From Bacilli bacterium (lineage in GTDB: Bacteria > Bacillota_I > Bacilli_A > RF39 > UBA660), in contig JAFUFG010000119.1 in assembly GCA_017470045.1 (NCBI GenBank), positions 1 to 9,525 on the forward strand: DNA of 9,525 nt. Reading direction: 5' to 3'. Each line of letters starts with the position of its first letter. Position 1 is the first letter of the stretch. A program made the translations under genes and the position numbers. The notes under the pieces were generated by a model. It saw nothing but the letters and a program-made list of their open reading frames with translations, did not search any database and was not told the DNA's origin. Positions 7,911-9,525 of this stretch are shown one piece after another.

Positions 7911-9525
7911 ATGGATCAAGATTATGTAGATAAGAAAATTGATGCAAAGATTATTGAGATTAATAATAGTGATAATATCTACGAAATTGGTACTGTTGTT
8001 AATGTTAAAGAGTTTATCATTGAAGTAACCGGTATTAATAATGTCATGTTCTATGAGAAGATTAATATTGCCAACAAGGCTCTTGGTTATGTTAATAGTA
8101 TTAATGAGAGTTCTGTTACAGTCGCAGTATTAAAGATTGATTCTCCTATTAATGTTGGAGATATGGTTTATTCTACGAATACTTTATATATGGGAGCTTA
8201 TTCTCCAAGTAGTTTTGGTAGAGTTATTGATTTGTTCGGAGTTGATAAATTATCTGGACGTAAATATAATGATTTAACGGATATTCCAATTGAACGTAAA
8301 ACGATTCCAATTATGGATCGTGGTACTGTTAATCGTCCGTTACTTACTGGTATTGCTGGTATTGACTTGATGTATCCGATCGGTAGAGGACAACGTCAGT
8401 TAATTATCGGAGATAAGAGAACTGGTAAAACACAAATTGGTTTGGATGCCATTGTTAATCAAAGAGGACAAAATGTATTGTGTTTCTATGTAGCAATTGG
8501 TAAAACCAAAAAAGAAGTTAAAAATATTTATAATGAATTAATGAAAAAGGGTGCACTTGAGTATACGACTATAGTTACTGCATTTAATGATGAGTTGCCA
8601 CCGGTTATTTCTTTAATTCCTTATTTTGCATTGAGTGTTGCTGAAAACTACATGATGCAAGGCTATGATATCTTAGTTGTTATTGATGACTTGAAACGTC
8701 ATGCTGAAGCTTATCGTGAAATTTCCTTAATTTCTGGTAAGACCCCAGGACGTGATGCTTATCCTGCAGATATTTTCTATACACATTCAAGATTGCTAGA
8801 AAAAGGTTGTCAACATAAGAATGGTGGGTCTATTACGATTCTTCCAATTGTTGAAACTAAGGGTGGAGATATTACAGATTATATTTCTACTAACGTTATT
8901 TCTATTACAGATGGACAAATCGTTCTTTCGGATAAAGCTTTCCAAAAAGGTGAGAAGCCAGCCATTAATTATGGTCTTTCTGTTTCTCGTTTGGGTGGTG
9001 CCGTTCAAGAAAAAGATATGAAGGCGGTTGGTTCTGTAGTTCGTCGTAAGTTACTTAGTTATTTGGAAACTCGTAGTGTATACGAACTTGTTAATATGGA
9101 TGAAATGAGTCCTGAACTTCGTAATCAATTTATTGAAGGTAAGGAAATTTTAAGTAAATTATTACAATATAAATTTTCTCCTAAGACACCTCAACAAATG
9201 ATGGCTATGTTTGATGAGATTGTTAATGGACCTAAAGATCCAGAGAAGAGTAAAGAAGATCAATTCTTATCTCAAAACAAAGAAGATAGTGTATTTGATC
9301 GTAATAATGATAGTCAATTTGATGAACCTGGAAGTGCAATTCCAGTACCTAATCCTGATCCTAACGCTCCTATGGAAGTTACTCCAAGCGTTGAAAAGGA
9401 CATTAGTGCAATTACAGATGATTCACCTGTTACTGCAGTTCCAATGGAAGATGCAATTACTGATCCTGCGTTTGCAGTAGAAGAAAAACTTCCGAATGAA
9501 GTTGCTCTTCAAACGGAAGCTGCTG
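7911..9525 (+). CDS. atpA: F1 ATPase alpha-like subunit with acidic C-terminal tail (3' end outside window)
   Basis: 538 codons are visible and the frame is still open at the window edge. The family is clear: an N-terminal beta-barrel (about 25-95), Walker A GDKRTGKT (167-174), Walker B LVVIDD (255-260), PGRDAYPADIFYTHSRLLEK (279-298), ISITDGQIVLS (330-340) and the arginine-finger segment GLSVSRLGG (Arg360). These are alpha rather than beta signatures; beta has GGAGVGKT and GER. Alpha normally holds the non-catalytic nucleotide and gives an arginine to the catalytic site on beta, so ATPase function through a partner beta seems preserved. Differences include Walker A Gln to Arg (170) and the usual AIGQK reading AIGKT (195-199). 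The helical C-terminal domain is recognisable to about residue 440. Then, instead of the final helices, at least 98 residues of Asp/Glu/Pro-rich sequence follow. It could be the housekeeping ATP synthase, but the odd c-like and surface-protein neighbours favour a specialised F1-like ATPase. The symbol marks homology. Confidence 0.9.
   Translation, partial: MDQDYVDKKIDAKIIEINNSDNIYEIGTVVNVKEFIIEVTGINNVMFYEKINIANKALGYVNSINESSVTVAVLKIDSPINVGDMVYSTNTLYMGAYSPSSFGRVIDLFGVDKLSGRKYNDLTDIPIERKTIPIMDRGTVNRPLLTGIAGIDLMYPIGRGQRQLIIGDKRTGKTQIGLDAIVNQRGQNVLCFYVAIGKTKKEVKNIYNELMKKGALEYTTIVTAFNDELPPVISLIPYFALSVAENYMMQGYDILVVIDDLKRHAEAYREISLISGKTPGRDAYPADIFYTHSRLLEKGCQHKNGGSITILPIVETKGGDITDYISTNVISITDGQIVLSDKAFQKGEKPAINYGLSVSRLGGAVQEKDMKAVGSVVRRKLLSYLETRSVYELVNMDEMSPELRNQFIEGKEILSKLLQYKFSPKTPQQMMAMFDEIVNGPKDPEKSKEDQFLSQNKEDSVFDRNNDSQFDEPGSAIPVPNPDPNAPMEVTPSVEKDISAITDDSPVTAVPMEDAITDPAFAVEEKLPNEVALQTEAA
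9231..9525 (+). other. Acidic, proline-containing tail of the alpha-like subunit
   Basis: From about residue 441 the protein loses the alpha C-terminal helical pattern and becomes rich in Asp, Glu, Pro, Ser and Val (for example VPNPDPNAP at 479-487), with no predictable fold. It continues to the window edge. Standard alpha subunits end near 500-510 residues with conserved helices and have no such extension. Confidence 0.7.

Noticed and set aside
8796..9480. ORFs 8796-9008 (-), 8821-9021 (+) and 9211-9480 (+)
   Set aside because: All are out-of-frame shadows of the alpha-like gene, whose frame carries conserved F1 motifs throughout.

Overview
The window is AT-rich, and every gene I can support lies on the + strand in one tight, operon-like series. 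Tryptophan is written TGG throughout, no in-frame TGA occurs, and both TAA and TAG serve as stops. This argues against the UGA=Trp code of Mycoplasma and Spiroplasma. With the low GC, the AAGGAGG-type ribosome sites and the atp-type proteins, it points to a low-GC Firmicute or standard-code relative of the Mollicutes (for example an Acholeplasma-like or uncultured gut Bacilli lineage). The lineage is an inference.

Layout. Positions 1-98 are a leader with promoter-like hexamers. 99-5423 encodes a 1774-residue protein with one N-terminal membrane anchor, a beta-rich N-terminal domain, an acidic linker and about twelve tandem Fn3-like beta-sandwich domains predicted to face outward. 5444-6877 is a shorter paralogue of the same architecture (anchor, N-domain, Asn/Gly/Ser linker, two Fn3-like domains), interrupted by one in-frame TAA at 5900-5902. 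Three genes of F-type ATPase ancestry follow: a c-subunit-like two-helix protein (6899-7144), a membrane-anchored coiled-coil protein whose end resembles subunit delta (7148-7897, a probable b-delta fusion), and an F1 alpha-like subunit (7911 to beyond 9525, incomplete at the window edge).

The c, b/delta, alpha order matches the core of a normal atp operon, but this does not look like an ordinary ATP synthase locus. The c-like protein keeps the polar loop (GRNPE) that normally faces F1, yet has no Asp or Glu in either membrane helix; Thr60 sits where the ion-binding carboxylate should be. No subunit a gene lies in its usual place just upstream of c; the two Fn3-like surface proteins lie there instead. 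Alpha keeps its Walker motifs and arginine finger, but the end of its helical C-terminal domain seems replaced by an acidic, proline-containing tail.

Working hypothesis (inference): an F1-like ATPase on a non-ion-translocating membrane ring, co-expressed with large cell-surface proteins. It could be an ATP-driven surface machine, loosely comparable to the F1-like 'X0' ATPases of mycoplasmas that are tied to gliding or antibody handling. The genes expected next (gamma, beta, epsilon) lie outside the window and were not seen.
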